DNA from: Bacteroides cellulosilyticus
GTDB taxonomy: Bacteria; Bacteroidota; Bacteroidia; Bacteroidales; Bacteroidaceae
Reading direction: 5' to 3'
Assembly (NCBI RefSeq): GCF_020091405.1
Contig: NZ_CP081903.1
Location: 1,798,001-1,862,000, forward strand
Length of the DNA stretch: 64,000 nt
In this document: in pieces, positions 17,195 through 26,566 of the stretch
Numbering within the stretch: position 1 is the stretch's first letter
Layout: every line of letters begins with the position of its first letter
Made by a program: the position numbers and the translations under genes
The notes under the pieces: model-generated
The model's database searches: none
The model's input: the letters and a program-made list of their open reading frames with translations, nothing else
What the model was told of the DNA's origin: nothing

Positions 17195-20100
17195 CTACTT
17201 GAAGAATGAACTGGGCGTTTGCTTATATTGTTTCACAAAGCAACGGGTGAAGTACTTGGGATCATTAAATCCCACCCGGTAGGCTATTTCTGATACAATG
17301 ACGTTATTGGTGCTACTCTCTAATATTTTCTTGGCAATCTGTAGCCTGTATAATTGGATGAAACGTACCGGCGGAAGTCCGGTGAGTGATACGAATTTCT
17401 TATAAATCACTGTATAACTGATGTTCAGTCTTTCTGTCAGATCCTTTACACCGAATTGAGGATCAGTATAGTTCTTTTCCAGAATATTCATAACTTCGTT
17501 CATGAACTGCTGGTCGGATTGTCCCACTTCCAGCAGAATAGGATTCAAGTCTTGTTCTACGAATTTCTTCTGACGCAAATCCCTGTTCTTCAAGATGGAG
17601 TCTATGTGGGCTAATAATACGGATTGTTCGAAAGGCTTGGTGATATATCCGTCTACTCCGTTTTCATAGCTTTCTATCCGGGCAGTCTCACTTGAATTTG
17701 CCGTGAGAAGCAGGAAAGGAATGTGACTTAAAAGTTTGTCCTCGCGCAGTCTTTTGCAGAAATCGGAACCATCGCATACGGGCATCATTAGATCGGATAC
17801 AATGAAATCGGGCACGATATTCTGGGCTGTCTTATAGCCTTGCTCACCGTTGTTTGCTTCAGCGATATTGTATTTTTCTTTTAGCATATTCTTGATATAA
17901 TGACGCATATCGGGATTGTCTTCTACCAATAACAAAGTCGGCTTGCTCCTGTCTATAGGAATGAACGGCTCGATTTTGTCTTCAACGGGTACGGGCTCTT
18001 TATATTCCTCATGAATTTCATTCTCCGCTGCGTCCGCCAGCGTAATGGGGAAATATAATCTGAAAGATACACCTTCTTTTTCCGAACTCTTGACTTTAAT
18101 CGTTCCGCCTAATAGGTTGATAAGCTCTTTTACGATGTGAAGTCCGATGCCCGTACTGCTCTGTCCGTAGTTTGTATATTTGTTCTGTTCGGGTATCCGG
18201 TAGAAACGGTTGAATATTTTGTCTATTTCGTCAGGAGCTATTATGCTGCCACTGTTGGTGACGGAGATAAACTGCATGAGTTTGTTCGACTTGTCGATGA
18301 ATTGGTTGGCATGCAATGTGATTTTTCCTTTATCGGGAGTATGCTTGATGGCGTTGGATAATAGATTGAACAGTATCTTATGCAGGTTTTCCTTATCAGA
18401 ATAGATATGGTCACTCTTCAGGCGGTATATCTTTTCAAAGCTGATGTTTCGTTCTTTCATCAGGTTGGAAAAGTCGGTTATTGTTGTGTTCAGGAACTTG
18501 CTGAAGTTGAATTGAGAGTAATTGAGCGTTAAGTTTTGGGTATCGATCTTGCGCAAGTCAATCAGTTGGTTGACCAGTGAAAGCAGGTATTGAGCATTCC
18601 GGTTGATAATCTGTAAGTCTTCTTTTTCCTTGGGATCGGTAGTTTGCCTGATAAGCTGGCTTGCCGGTCCTTGTATCAGGGTCAGGGGTGTTTTAAATTC
18701 GTGTGCGAGGTTGGTGAAATAGGATAGCTTCTCTTTGTTGATAGCCTCCATCTGTTCGGACATGATCTCTATCTTTTCTTTCAGAAGTTTCTGGATATGC
18801 TGTTGCCTTGCATTATACCAATAGATGATATAAAGCAGAATGGACATTATCAATATAGCGATAAGTGAGTAGAACCATCCTGTTTTATAGAATGGGGGAT
18901 GTACAATAATGCTGAGACAGGTGGCCTCGGTAGACCAGGTGTTGTCATGGTTGGTGCATCGTATTTCCAGCGTATATTTTCCCGGCGGCAGGTTGGTGTA
19001 CTTGGCGTTTCTCTTTACCAATCCTGTGTTCCAGTGCTCCTCCAGTTCATGAATGCGATGGAAGTAGAATACCTTTTCCTGTTCGATATAGTCCAGGCAG
19101 CTGAATGTGATTTCAAAGGAATTCTGTGGTGGATATAAATGCAGTTCCTTGGTTGTTGAGATACTTACAGGCAGATTGTCGCTGTTCAGATAAGGTATCA
19201 GCTGGTTGCCGTTACAGACAACGCTGGTGAGGGTTATCGTCCGCTGCTTTTGCTTGGGCAGGTTTACCAGCGGGCTGAATGTTACGAAACCATCGATAGT
19301 TCCCAGTAACATATTGTGATTGATGGTCTTACAGCCGGATCTTTTATAGAATTGGGGTACCAGCAACCCGTCTCCTTCATCGAACTTGAAGGCCCGTTTT
19401 GTATTGATATCGAAGAAGTAAATGCCTTTTAGGGTGCTGATCCATAAGTTCCCGTTCTCATCGTCCAGAATGTTCGAGATGCTGGTGTCCGAAAGACCGC
19501 AGCGCACGGCATAGTTTTTGAAGGTATATTTTTCGTTGTTACCGTTGTCTTCCAACAGATAGATGCCATTTCCGAGGCTACCCAGATAAATCTCCCCTTT
19601 TTTAGTTTCGAATATACAAGTGATCTTTTCATTGATCTTGCTTTCGGGATCATCCAGTTTGTGCTGATAGTATATACATTCGTAGGTATTCCTGGAATCT
19701 TCCAGGTCGATGACGTACACGCCGTTTCCACCAATCCATAATCTTGACTGTGAGTCGATGAAGATTGTATTCATGTTATGAGCGGGTTCTTTGGACTGTG
19801 TGTAGAACTTTAGCCGGTTGATGGCTCCCGTAGAAAAATCGAGTGTATTGATATGGTTGCCGTTGCATATCCACAATGCATTCCGGGCAGAGTCCAGGGC
19901 TATGTCATGGATGTCATCGGAAGTCAGGGAGGAGTTCAAACTGTTGTAATGTTCGAATACGGGATGTGACAGATTGTTTTTATCCAGTTTATCCAGTCCT
20001 CCGCCTATTGTTGATATCCAGTAATTGCCATGCAGATCCTGAATGATACCCGAGATGTTGTTGTGAGCCAGTGAGCGAGGATCTCCCGGATTGTGTTTGA

Positions 20101-21298
20101 AGAACGAAAAGGAGTCGGCACCTTTCCTCTTAATGGCAAGTCCGCCATCTACAATTCCTGCCAGGATGTTTCCTTCTTTGTCTTCGAGCACCGTGCTGAT
20201 GATGTTGGGCACTCCTTTCTCATACCCTTGCAGTGAATAATTGAAAGTTATGCGTTGCGGAGCCATGATATTAATTCCGCCGAAGTCGGTCCCTGCCCAG
20301 ATATTATCATTCTTATCAACAAATATCCGGTTGACGATATTATCATTCAGGGACCGGGCTTGTATACCTCTGCTGAAAGTAACGAATTGGTCATTCCGCT
20401 GGTATATGTTCACTCCGTTTCTGGTTCCGATAATGATGTCGCCTGATGAGTTTTTATCAATATCTGTGATGAAGTTGGAGGAAATGCTGTGAGGATCATT
20501 GGGGGTATGCTGATAGAGTATGCAGAACTGATTCTGGGTGTTATAGCAGTATAAGCCACTTTGGGTACCGATCCACAGATAGTCACCATACGAAAACAGG
20601 CGGTTGAAGATTAACTGTGAAGTATCTAAGTTTGCAACTACGGGTATATTGCTGTAATCCTGTTTACCCGAAGGAGTGAAATGCAATAAACACTTATCGC
20701 CTCCCGCCCAGATATCACTTCCATGTTTTACAATGGTTCTGATATCCACGTCTTTTTTCAATATCCGGATATCTTTTATCTGCCTTTCTTCGTCCAGAAT
20801 GATGTAGGCGAGTCCGTCACTTTTACCTACCCAGAGATTATTGAAATCATCGACAAGCAGGGCCTGAACGGGAGAGTAAAGCACATTATTGTTCTTGCCG
20901 GAGTATTCCTTATAGAAGTTGAGATTTTCGTGAAGGAGATCAATGCTCATGATGCCGGCTTCGGAAGCTACCCACAAATAATTGTTGTCGTCTTCGTCAA
21001 TGTCATTGATGTAATTACTCTCAATAAACAGATACGGTTGCCTGGGAGCTGTGGAGTAGTGTTTCAGTTCGTAACCATCGTAACGGTCGAGCCCGTTGGA
21101 GGTTCCGAACCACATGAATGAGTTGTGATCTTTGTGTATGGCTCGGATAGAGTTGTCGCATAATCCGTTCCGGATAGTAAGATAAAGGTAATTGTATTGG
21201 TTTGGATTATCCTGAGCAAGCGCTAAACCCTGCCCTTGCAGGAAGCAGAGCAGGGTTATGATTAGCGCTATTGTCTTCGTATACTTCATATCCGGCAT
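17195..21298 (-). CDS. Hybrid two-component system sensor/regulator (HTCS) of the xylan PUL
   Basis: 1367 residues, the usual HTCS length. A signal/anchor segment (about 8-28) is followed by periplasmic Reg_prop beta-propeller blades (IRAIHKDHNSFMWFGTSNGL and many WIGT/WVAS repeats, 45-690), a Y_Y_Y domain (about 720-800), one membrane helix (about 805-830), HisKA with phospho-His866 in NLAHEFKTPLT, a HATPase domain, a receiver domain with Asp1169 in VSDLMMP, and a C-terminal AraC-type HTH (FGVKDLTERLNISYTVIYKKF). These proteins bind an oligosaccharide in the periplasm and activate susC-type promoters. It lies 10 bp after the GH43-CBM6 gene, so it is cotranscribed with the enzymes it would control. 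Confidence 0.97.
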   Translation of the reverse strand: MPDMKYTKTIALIITLLCFLQGQGLALAQDNPNQYNYLYLTIRNGLCDNSIRAIHKDHNSFMWFGTSNGLDRYDGYELKHYSTAPRQPYLFIESNYINDIDEDDNNYLWVASEAGIMSIDLLHENLNFYKEYSGKNNNVLYSPVQALLVDDFNNLWVGKSDGLAYIILDEERQIKDIRILKKDVDIRTIVKHGSDIWAGGDKCLLHFTPSGKQDYSNIPVVANLDTSQLIFNRLFSYGDYLWIGTQSGLYCYNTQNQFCILYQHTPNDPHSISSNFITDIDKNSSGDIIIGTRNGVNIYQRNDQFVTFSRGIQARSLNDNIVNRIFVDKNDNIWAGTDFGGINIMAPQRITFNYSLQGYEKGVPNIISTVLEDKEGNILAGIVDGGLAIKRKGADSFSFFKHNPGDPRSLAHNNISGIIQDLHGNYWISTIGGGLDKLDKNNLSHPVFEHYNSLNSSLTSDDIHDIALDSARNALWICNGNHINTLDFSTGAINRLKFYTQSKEPAHNMNTIFIDSQSRLWIGGNGVYVIDLEDSRNTYECIYYQHKLDDPESKINEKITCIFETKKGEIYLGSLGNGIYLLEDNGNNEKYTFKNYAVRCGLSDTSISNILDDENGNLWISTLKGIYFFDINTKRAFKFDEGDGLLVPQFYKRSGCKTINHNMLLGTIDGFVTFSPLVNLPKQKQRTITLTSVVCNGNQLIPYLNSDNLPVSISTTKELHLYPPQNSFEITFSCLDYIEQEKVFYFHRIHELEEHWNTGLVKRNAKYTNLPPGKYTLEIRCTNHDNTWSTEATCLSIIVHPPFYKTGWFYSLIAILIMSILLYIIYWYNARQQHIQKLLKEKIEIMSEQMEAINKEKLSYFTNLAHEFKTPLTLIQGPASQLIRQTTDPKEKEDLQIINRNAQYLLSLVNQLIDLRKIDTQNLTLNYSQFNFSKFLNTTITDFSNLMKERNISFEKIYRLKSDHIYSDKENLHKILFNLLSNAIKHTPDKGKITLHANQFIDKSNKLMQFISVTNSGSIIAPDEIDKIFNRFYRIPEQNKYTNYGQSSTGIGLHIVKELINLLGGTIKVKSSEKEGVSFRLYFPITLADAAENEIHEEYKEPVPVEDKIEPFIPIDRSKPTLLLVEDNPDMRHYIKNMLKEKYNIAEANNGEQGYKTAQNIVPDFIVSDLMMPVCDGSDFCKRLREDKLLSHIPFLLLTANSSETARIESYENGVDGYITKPFEQSVLLAHIDSILKNRDLRQKKFVEQDLNPILLEVGQSDQQFMNEVMNILEKNYTDPQFGVKDLTERLNISYTVIYKKFVSLTGLPPVRFIQLYRLQIAKKILESSTNNVIVSEIAYRVGFNDPKYFTRCFVKQYKQTPSSFFK

Positions 21299-21308
21299 GG
21301 AGATTTAG

Positions 21309-22640
21309 TTATTGAAAACTGATCCAGTCGATATCAACTTTACCGTTTCCTTTCAGGGACACATATAAATCGTGAATGCCGGTCGGAGCGGAACGAACCG
21401 AGGATTCAATATTTGTCCATTTATCGGTTTTGGGAACTTTTATTTCCGAGATAACCGGACCGTTTGTTCCGTTTATACGTATTTGCAGTGTTCCTCCATT
21501 GTCCGAGGTTACTCTTGCTTTCACTTTCCGGGGGGTACTATCTCCGAAGTTCACCCGGTTGTACTGCACCCATGCACCGTTTTTGCTCAATAAAGTTTTC
21601 CAGCCTTCGAATTTGTTTGCTTGGTTCAGGTAATCGATGGCTGCTCCCTGATTGCTTAACCGGCTGTAGCGATCCAGTTGAATTTCTTTCCGGGCGTCTG
21701 TTATGCCCACTCCGCGCAGGGTGGGGATTACTTTTTGGATAGTGCCGTCCGGGTTGAAGAATAAGGAGTCAATCCGTGCCGATCTGTTTTTATCGAATTC
21801 GGGGGAGTAATCGTTGTGGTGATAGAACAGATACCACTGGTCTTTGTATTCCACCAATGAGTGGTGATTGGTCCAGCAGCCGGTTGGTGATTCGTCCATA
21901 ATGATACCCTTGAACTCAAAGGGTCCCATGGGGTTGTCTCCCATCGCATAAGCCAGAACTTCCGTTTTCTCCTTTACCCAGGGGAATGTAAAGTAATATT
22001 TTCCGTTGCGTTCAAAGGCGAAAGGTCCTTCTTTGAAGCCTTCGGGTAACCCTTGAATTTGCATGGGCTCTGAGGCAAGTTCAAGCATATTGTCTTTCAG
22101 TTTTGCTACTGACATTCCGCGGCCTGACCAGTATATGTAGGCTTGCCCGTCTTTATCAATGAGCACGCAAGGGTCGATGCCGTTGACCCCTTCAATGGGA
22201 GTGGCTTGCGGGGTGAAAGGGCCGTAAGGCTTGTCGGCTATGGCAACTCCGATGCTGAAACCGCGTTTGCCTTCACCTTTAGGGGTGGATGGGAAGTAGA
22301 AATAATATTTCCCATTCTTGTATACACATTCGGGGGCCCACATGGAATAGGAGTCAGGAGCTACCCAAGGTACATTTTCCTGGCTTAGGATCACTCCGTG
22401 GTCTGTCCAGTCTACCAGATTGTCTGACGAGAAAACATGGTAATCTGCCATACAGAACCATTCTTTCAAACGCTCGATGGGGCTTGGAATGTCATGTGAA
22501 GGATAGACATACATCTTGCCTTCAAAAACTTTGGCGGTAGGATCGGCAGTGAACAGATCCGTAATAATGGGGTTCTGAGCTTTTAATGTACCTATTATTA
22601 CCAGAAATGCGGATAATAAAAATAGTCTTTTGTTTTTCAT
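21309..22640 (-). CDS. GH43 glycoside hydrolase with C-terminal CBM6
   Basis: 443 residues. The signal peptide ends LKAQ. A five-bladed GH43 catalytic domain spans about 23-320 with the expected triad: base Asp33 (FTADPTAK), pKa modulator Asp156 (NGIDPCVL) and acid Glu204 (FKEGPFAF). The C-terminal 120 residues form a CBM6-like beta-sandwich (RVNFGDSTPRKVKARVTS, IHDLYVSLKGNGKVDIDWISFQ). The family includes arabinofuranosidases and beta-xylosidases; with a CBM6 and in this locus, removal of arabinose from xylan or xylosidase action is likely. A Bacteroides-type promoter lies about 50 bp upstream, so this gene and the regulator can be expressed separately from the rest. Confidence 0.94.
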   Translation of the reverse strand: MKNKRLFLLSAFLVIIGTLKAQNPIITDLFTADPTAKVFEGKMYVYPSHDIPSPIERLKEWFCMADYHVFSSDNLVDWTDHGVILSQENVPWVAPDSYSMWAPECVYKNGKYYFYFPSTPKGEGKRGFSIGVAIADKPYGPFTPQATPIEGVNGIDPCVLIDKDGQAYIYWSGRGMSVAKLKDNMLELASEPMQIQGLPEGFKEGPFAFERNGKYYFTFPWVKEKTEVLAYAMGDNPMGPFEFKGIIMDESPTGCWTNHHSLVEYKDQWYLFYHHNDYSPEFDKNRSARIDSLFFNPDGTIQKVIPTLRGVGITDARKEIQLDRYSRLSNQGAAIDYLNQANKFEGWKTLLSKNGAWVQYNRVNFGDSTPRKVKARVTSDNGGTLQIRINGTNGPVISEIKVPKTDKWTNIESSVRSAPTGIHDLYVSLKGNGKVDIDWISFQ

Positions 22641-22690
22641 AAGTTAATTGTTTTTTATGTGCACGGGTTTTCTATTTCTTCATCCGGACA

Positions 22691-22736
22691 CAAAGATAAT
22701 GCAAATCGAATGTAGAACTTTCATGCTTGCATGAAA
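22691..22736 (-). promoter_or_regulatory. Internal promoter -7 element with upstream perfect dyad
   Basis: On the minus strand TATCTTTG (22691-22698) matches TAnnTTTG, about 50 bp before the GH43-CBM6 start. At 22719-22736 lies a perfect dyad, TTTCATGC-tt-GCATGAAA, covering the place where the -33 box would be. It may be an operator. It is not a terminator for the upstream GH3 gene, because its T-run lies on the wrong side. Confidence 0.45.
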
Positions 22737-22745
22737 AAAATATTT

Positions 22746-25334
22746 TTATAGTAAAGTGACTTTGACGGATTGCAGGTCCCGGGCTGCGGAACTTGTTCCA
22801 TAGAATAACTCGTACTCGCCCGGTGCCACACGCATGGTGTTTGTAGAAGGATCAAAACATTCGAATGATTCGGATGGCAACTCTATCTTGACATCCTGTT
22901 TGGCTCCTGCTGCGAGTTCTACACGTGCATAGGCTTTCAGGGACTTTAATGGTCCGTCAGCATCATCTGTTTTGCGTATGTAAACCTGTACGACTTCAGT
23001 TCCGGACCGTTTGCCTGTGTTGGAGACTGGTACAGTCAAGGTCAGCGACTCATCTGTACGGAGTTGGGTTTTGTTGCAACTGGCTGTACCTACGGCGAAA
23101 TCCGTGTAACTTAATCCGAATCCAAATGGGAACAGAGGGTCGGACATATACCGGTATGTACGTCCTTTCATGGAGTAATCCTCATAGTCGGGAAGTTGTT
23201 TCGTACTTTTGTAGAAAGTGACGGGCAGCTTGCCGGAGGGGTTATAATCACCGAACAGCACGTCGGCTACAGCATATCCACCCAGTTCTCCTCCATACCA
23301 TGCCTGGAGAATGGCGTCGCAACTTTCCGTTTCGGGCAGTAATGCCATAGACGATCCGGAACAATTGACAAATACTACTTGTTTTCCGGCATCTTTCAGG
23401 GCTTTCAGGAAGTTCCGCTGTACAGCAGGTAATTCTATATCCGTACGGTCGCCTCCTTTGAAGCCGGGAATATTCACAGGCATCTCTTCCCCTTCCAGTT
23501 GTGGCGAAATGCCGCCTACGAAGACCACTACATCTACGCCTTTAAGTTTCGAAATGCTTTCACTGTAATTGATCGGGAATTCTTTGCCGAGGTTGAACTT
23601 CAGGTTTGCAGCCCAGTTTTCTACTTGTGCATAGAGTATTTCTATCTTATATTCTTTCCCTTTCTCCACTTGTAGCATGGTGCGGGTATCGGTGGTTCTC
23701 CAGGTGCGCCGTTTAGTCATTGACTTGCCGTTTACCAATAATTCAAAGTAACTGCAACCTTCGAGATTGAGGAGAATTTCGCCTGATTCCTTCGGAGTTA
23801 ATACGGTTTCGTATTTGGCTGAGAACTTTTCAAGGTTCACTCCCGGGCCGAAAGTATGTAATCCGTATGTAGTCACGTTGATAGGCTGGGTGGTACGGAG
23901 CGAAGAGACAGGCTCTCCCTGGCGTTTCGGATTGTTCCAGAATGTAGCTTTTATGCCGGGTTTTCCATCTATGCTGCATTGGTCAAGATAGGACTCCAAT
24001 GTTTGGTCATTCACCAGATCACAGCCTTTCATGTAGACGATCTGATTCTTTTTCAGCTTACTTTTGAAGCCGTCCAGGATGGTAATGGTCTGATTCGGAG
24101 TTCCGTTGTAGTTGCCCCACAGCATAGGTTTGTCATCGGCATTAGGACCGATAACCGCAATCTTGCGGATGGATTTACTTAAAGGCAATACATTGTTCTT
24201 GTTCTGTAAGAGTGTCATTGTCTGGCGTGACATATTCAGTGACAAATCTTTGTGAGCCTTACAGTTGACTACCGACATCGGTATTTTTGTCCAGTTCACT
24301 AATGACGGGTCATCCATTTCTCCGAGTTCAAAGCGTCCTTCCATCAGGCGGAGCACATGTTTGTCCACTTCTTCTTCCGTTATCAATCCTCTGGATACGG
24401 CTTCCGGCAGTTTCTGATAGGCATATCCGTATCCACATTCCACATCTGTACCTGCCATGGTTCCTTTAACGGCTGCATGCACGGCATCGGAGGAACTTTT
24501 GTGGGAAGTCCAGAAGTCGGCGATGGCTCCACAATCGGAGACTACGAGATATTTGAATCCCCATTCATCACGGAGTATTTGTTGAAGCAGACGGGTGTTT
24601 CCACAACAAGGATCATCGTCCAGACGCTGGTAGGCACACATCACTTCGCGTACATCGGCTTTCTGTACCAATGCCTTGAACGCAGGCAGGTAGGTTTCCC
24701 ACAGGTCGCGGGGACTGACGTTGTTCAGATTGGCTGTATGACGGCTCCATTCCGGACCACTGTGTACGGCGTAATGCTTGGCGCATGCAAGTAGTTTGCG
24801 GTACTTCTCATTTTCAGGTCCCTGCAATCCTTTTACTACTGCAATGCCCATTTGAGAAGTCAGGTAAGGATCTTCCCCGTAGGTTTCCTGACCACGTCCC
24901 CAGCGGGGATCACGGAAGATGTTTACATTGGGAGTCCAGACGGAGAGACTGTGGAAACGGACGTCTTCCAATCCATTGCGTACGCGCTCGTTGTGTTTGG
25001 CACGCATTTCATCGGAGACTGCATTGAAGATTTCGAATACCAGTTTGTCATTGAATGAAGCGGCCATTCCTACAGGTTCGGGGAAGACGGTTACATTTCC
25101 TTGATTGGCTACCCCGTGAAGGGCTTCACTCCACCAATTGAATTTCTTTATTCCCAGGCGTGGAATGGCTTCCGAATCATCACACATCAAGAGAGCTTTC
25201 TCTTCTAAAGTCAAGCGTTTCACTAAATCCTTCGCTCTTTCTGCCGGACTTAGTTCAGGATTCTGATACGGCAATGTTTGTCCCCACCCCGATAGGGAGA
25301 ATAACAAACCACAGGTTACTAATACCTTTTTCAT
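22746..25334 (-). CDS. GH3 beta-xylosidase/beta-glucosidase with PA14 insert
   Basis: 862 residues, exported (signal peptide ending GWGQ). The GH3 N-domain has NVNIFRDPRWGRGQETYGEDP and the nucleophile Asp267 in VVSDCGAI. The alpha/beta sandwich C-domain is interrupted by a PA14-like domain (about 455-600: GIKATFWNNPKRQGEPV, WAANLKFNLGKEF), and a fibronectin-III-like domain closes the protein. The form resembles xylan 1,4-beta-xylosidases of Bacteroides PULs. It would release xylose from xylo-oligosaccharides in the periplasm. The start is 38 bp from the preceding GH43 stop, within the operon. Confidence 0.94.
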   Translation of the reverse strand: MKKVLVTCGLLFSLSGWGQTLPYQNPELSPAERAKDLVKRLTLEEKALLMCDDSEAIPRLGIKKFNWWSEALHGVANQGNVTVFPEPVGMAASFNDKLVFEIFNAVSDEMRAKHNERVRNGLEDVRFHSLSVWTPNVNIFRDPRWGRGQETYGEDPYLTSQMGIAVVKGLQGPENEKYRKLLACAKHYAVHSGPEWSRHTANLNNVSPRDLWETYLPAFKALVQKADVREVMCAYQRLDDDPCCGNTRLLQQILRDEWGFKYLVVSDCGAIADFWTSHKSSSDAVHAAVKGTMAGTDVECGYGYAYQKLPEAVSRGLITEEEVDKHVLRLMEGRFELGEMDDPSLVNWTKIPMSVVNCKAHKDLSLNMSRQTMTLLQNKNNVLPLSKSIRKIAVIGPNADDKPMLWGNYNGTPNQTITILDGFKSKLKKNQIVYMKGCDLVNDQTLESYLDQCSIDGKPGIKATFWNNPKRQGEPVSSLRTTQPINVTTYGLHTFGPGVNLEKFSAKYETVLTPKESGEILLNLEGCSYFELLVNGKSMTKRRTWRTTDTRTMLQVEKGKEYKIEILYAQVENWAANLKFNLGKEFPINYSESISKLKGVDVVVFVGGISPQLEGEEMPVNIPGFKGGDRTDIELPAVQRNFLKALKDAGKQVVFVNCSGSSMALLPETESCDAILQAWYGGELGGYAVADVLFGDYNPSGKLPVTFYKSTKQLPDYEDYSMKGRTYRYMSDPLFPFGFGLSYTDFAVGTASCNKTQLRTDESLTLTVPVSNTGKRSGTEVVQVYIRKTDDADGPLKSLKAYARVELAAGAKQDVKIELPSESFECFDPSTNTMRVAPGEYELFYGTSSAARDLQSVKVTLL

Positions 25335-25372
25335 AATGATGTTATTTTCATGGTATAAAATTATGTTTTTAT

Positions 25373-26431
25373 CTAAGGATGATATTTCTCCAGTATTTTA
25401 ATTTCGTCTCCCGAAATATCGACCTCGAACAATGTTGGTTTTCGTGGCCCCGGGTTCTCGGAGTCGAGGCTTTGGTGATGCAGACACATCAGCAACTTTC
25501 CGTCGAATGTACGGAACAACATACCGTGCCCTGAGTTATTGGATATCAGAGGAGTATTGCACTGAACCCAGGGACCGGCAAGTTTATCCGACTTGGAGTA
25601 AGCTACTCCCTGCGCACAACGGTTGTTGTTCCAACTGGACCATAGCATACCTAAACGTCCCGTACCCGTCCGGAATAGGAATGGGCCGTCTGCCACGTAG
25701 CCTTCTAGCGCCATACCGAAAGTGAGCTCACCTATCGATTTCATTTCTCTTGGCCATGGAGCATCGGATGCTCTGAAAAGGGTGGTAGAGGTTCCCATTG
25801 ATTCTGATAGATCCGGAGCAAGTTGGATGTAGTTGATTATACCGTTTACGGTTTGCATCCATTCGTGACAAAATACCATATAGGGCACTCCGTCTTCTTC
25901 CCAGAAACTACCGTCGAGTGTAGACCAGCCTTCCGGCAGGTAGTTCTTGTCGCTGATGGGGTGGTAGGGGCCTGCTACTTTGTCGGAAGTAAGGATATGG
26001 GTAGCACGGCGTTGTACATTGTATCTGTTAGGTACAGTGTCTACTATGATCTTGGGATTGGTGAAGGTGACAAAACAATAGTATTTGTCTTTATATTTAT
26101 GGAGCTCCGGGGCCCATATTCTTGGAGCGGTCCCAATCCAGGAGGTTGTATCTACAGTAATGTATTGATAGGGGCCTGTCCACATCTTTAGATTCGTGCT
26201 TTTCCATAAACTACCGCCACTTCCAACCAGATAATACATTTGTGTTTCTTCATCGGCCAGGATAAAAGGATCGCTTAGCTGCAAAGAGTCAAAGCAAGTG
26301 GTGTCTATCTTATCTCCTTCCTTGCCGCCGATAAATGCATATTGCTTTACCGGTTCCGGGCTCTTAATCTGGTTACAGGCAACCAGACTAAGAACGAACA
26401 GAGTTATTGTGAAATGAAACAGTATCTTCAT
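25373..26431 (-). CDS. GH43 family lipoprotein
   Basis: 352 residues. The lipobox LSLVAC (Cys19) puts it at a membrane surface, perhaps the cell surface. The beta-propeller fold shows Asp54 (LQLSDPFIL) as base and Asp173 (STLDGSFWEE) as second acid. The usual acid motif EGP reads ADGP here (GYVADGPFLFRTG), with a Glu eight residues before the Pro. Variants with DGP exist in some GH43 subfamilies as I remember them, so activity should not be excluded. Probable role: removal or trimming of arabinose side chains. It follows the esterase gene after a 135-bp gap. Confidence 0.9.
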   Translation of the reverse strand: MKILFHFTITLFVLSLVACNQIKSPEPVKQYAFIGGKEGDKIDTTCFDSLQLSDPFILADEETQMYYLVGSGGSLWKSTNLKMWTGPYQYITVDTTSWIGTAPRIWAPELHKYKDKYYCFVTFTNPKIIVDTVPNRYNVQRRATHILTSDKVAGPYHPISDKNYLPEGWSTLDGSFWEEDGVPYMVFCHEWMQTVNGIINYIQLAPDLSESMGTSTTLFRASDAPWPREMKSIGELTFGMALEGYVADGPFLFRTGTGRLGMLWSSWNNNRCAQGVAYSKSDKLAGPWVQCNTPLISNNSGHGMLFRTFDGKLLMCLHHQSLDSENPGPRKPTLFEVDISGDEIKILEKYHP

Positions 26432-26566
26432 AGTTGCAAGTATTATTAAAACTACATCTGTATTATTTGAAGCATCATTTGAATATCAAGCCTGGGCCGG
26501 CTATGATACTTTCCAAAATAACTATTCGAATGTTAATGTTAAGTGCAAAAATAACAGGTAATCCCC

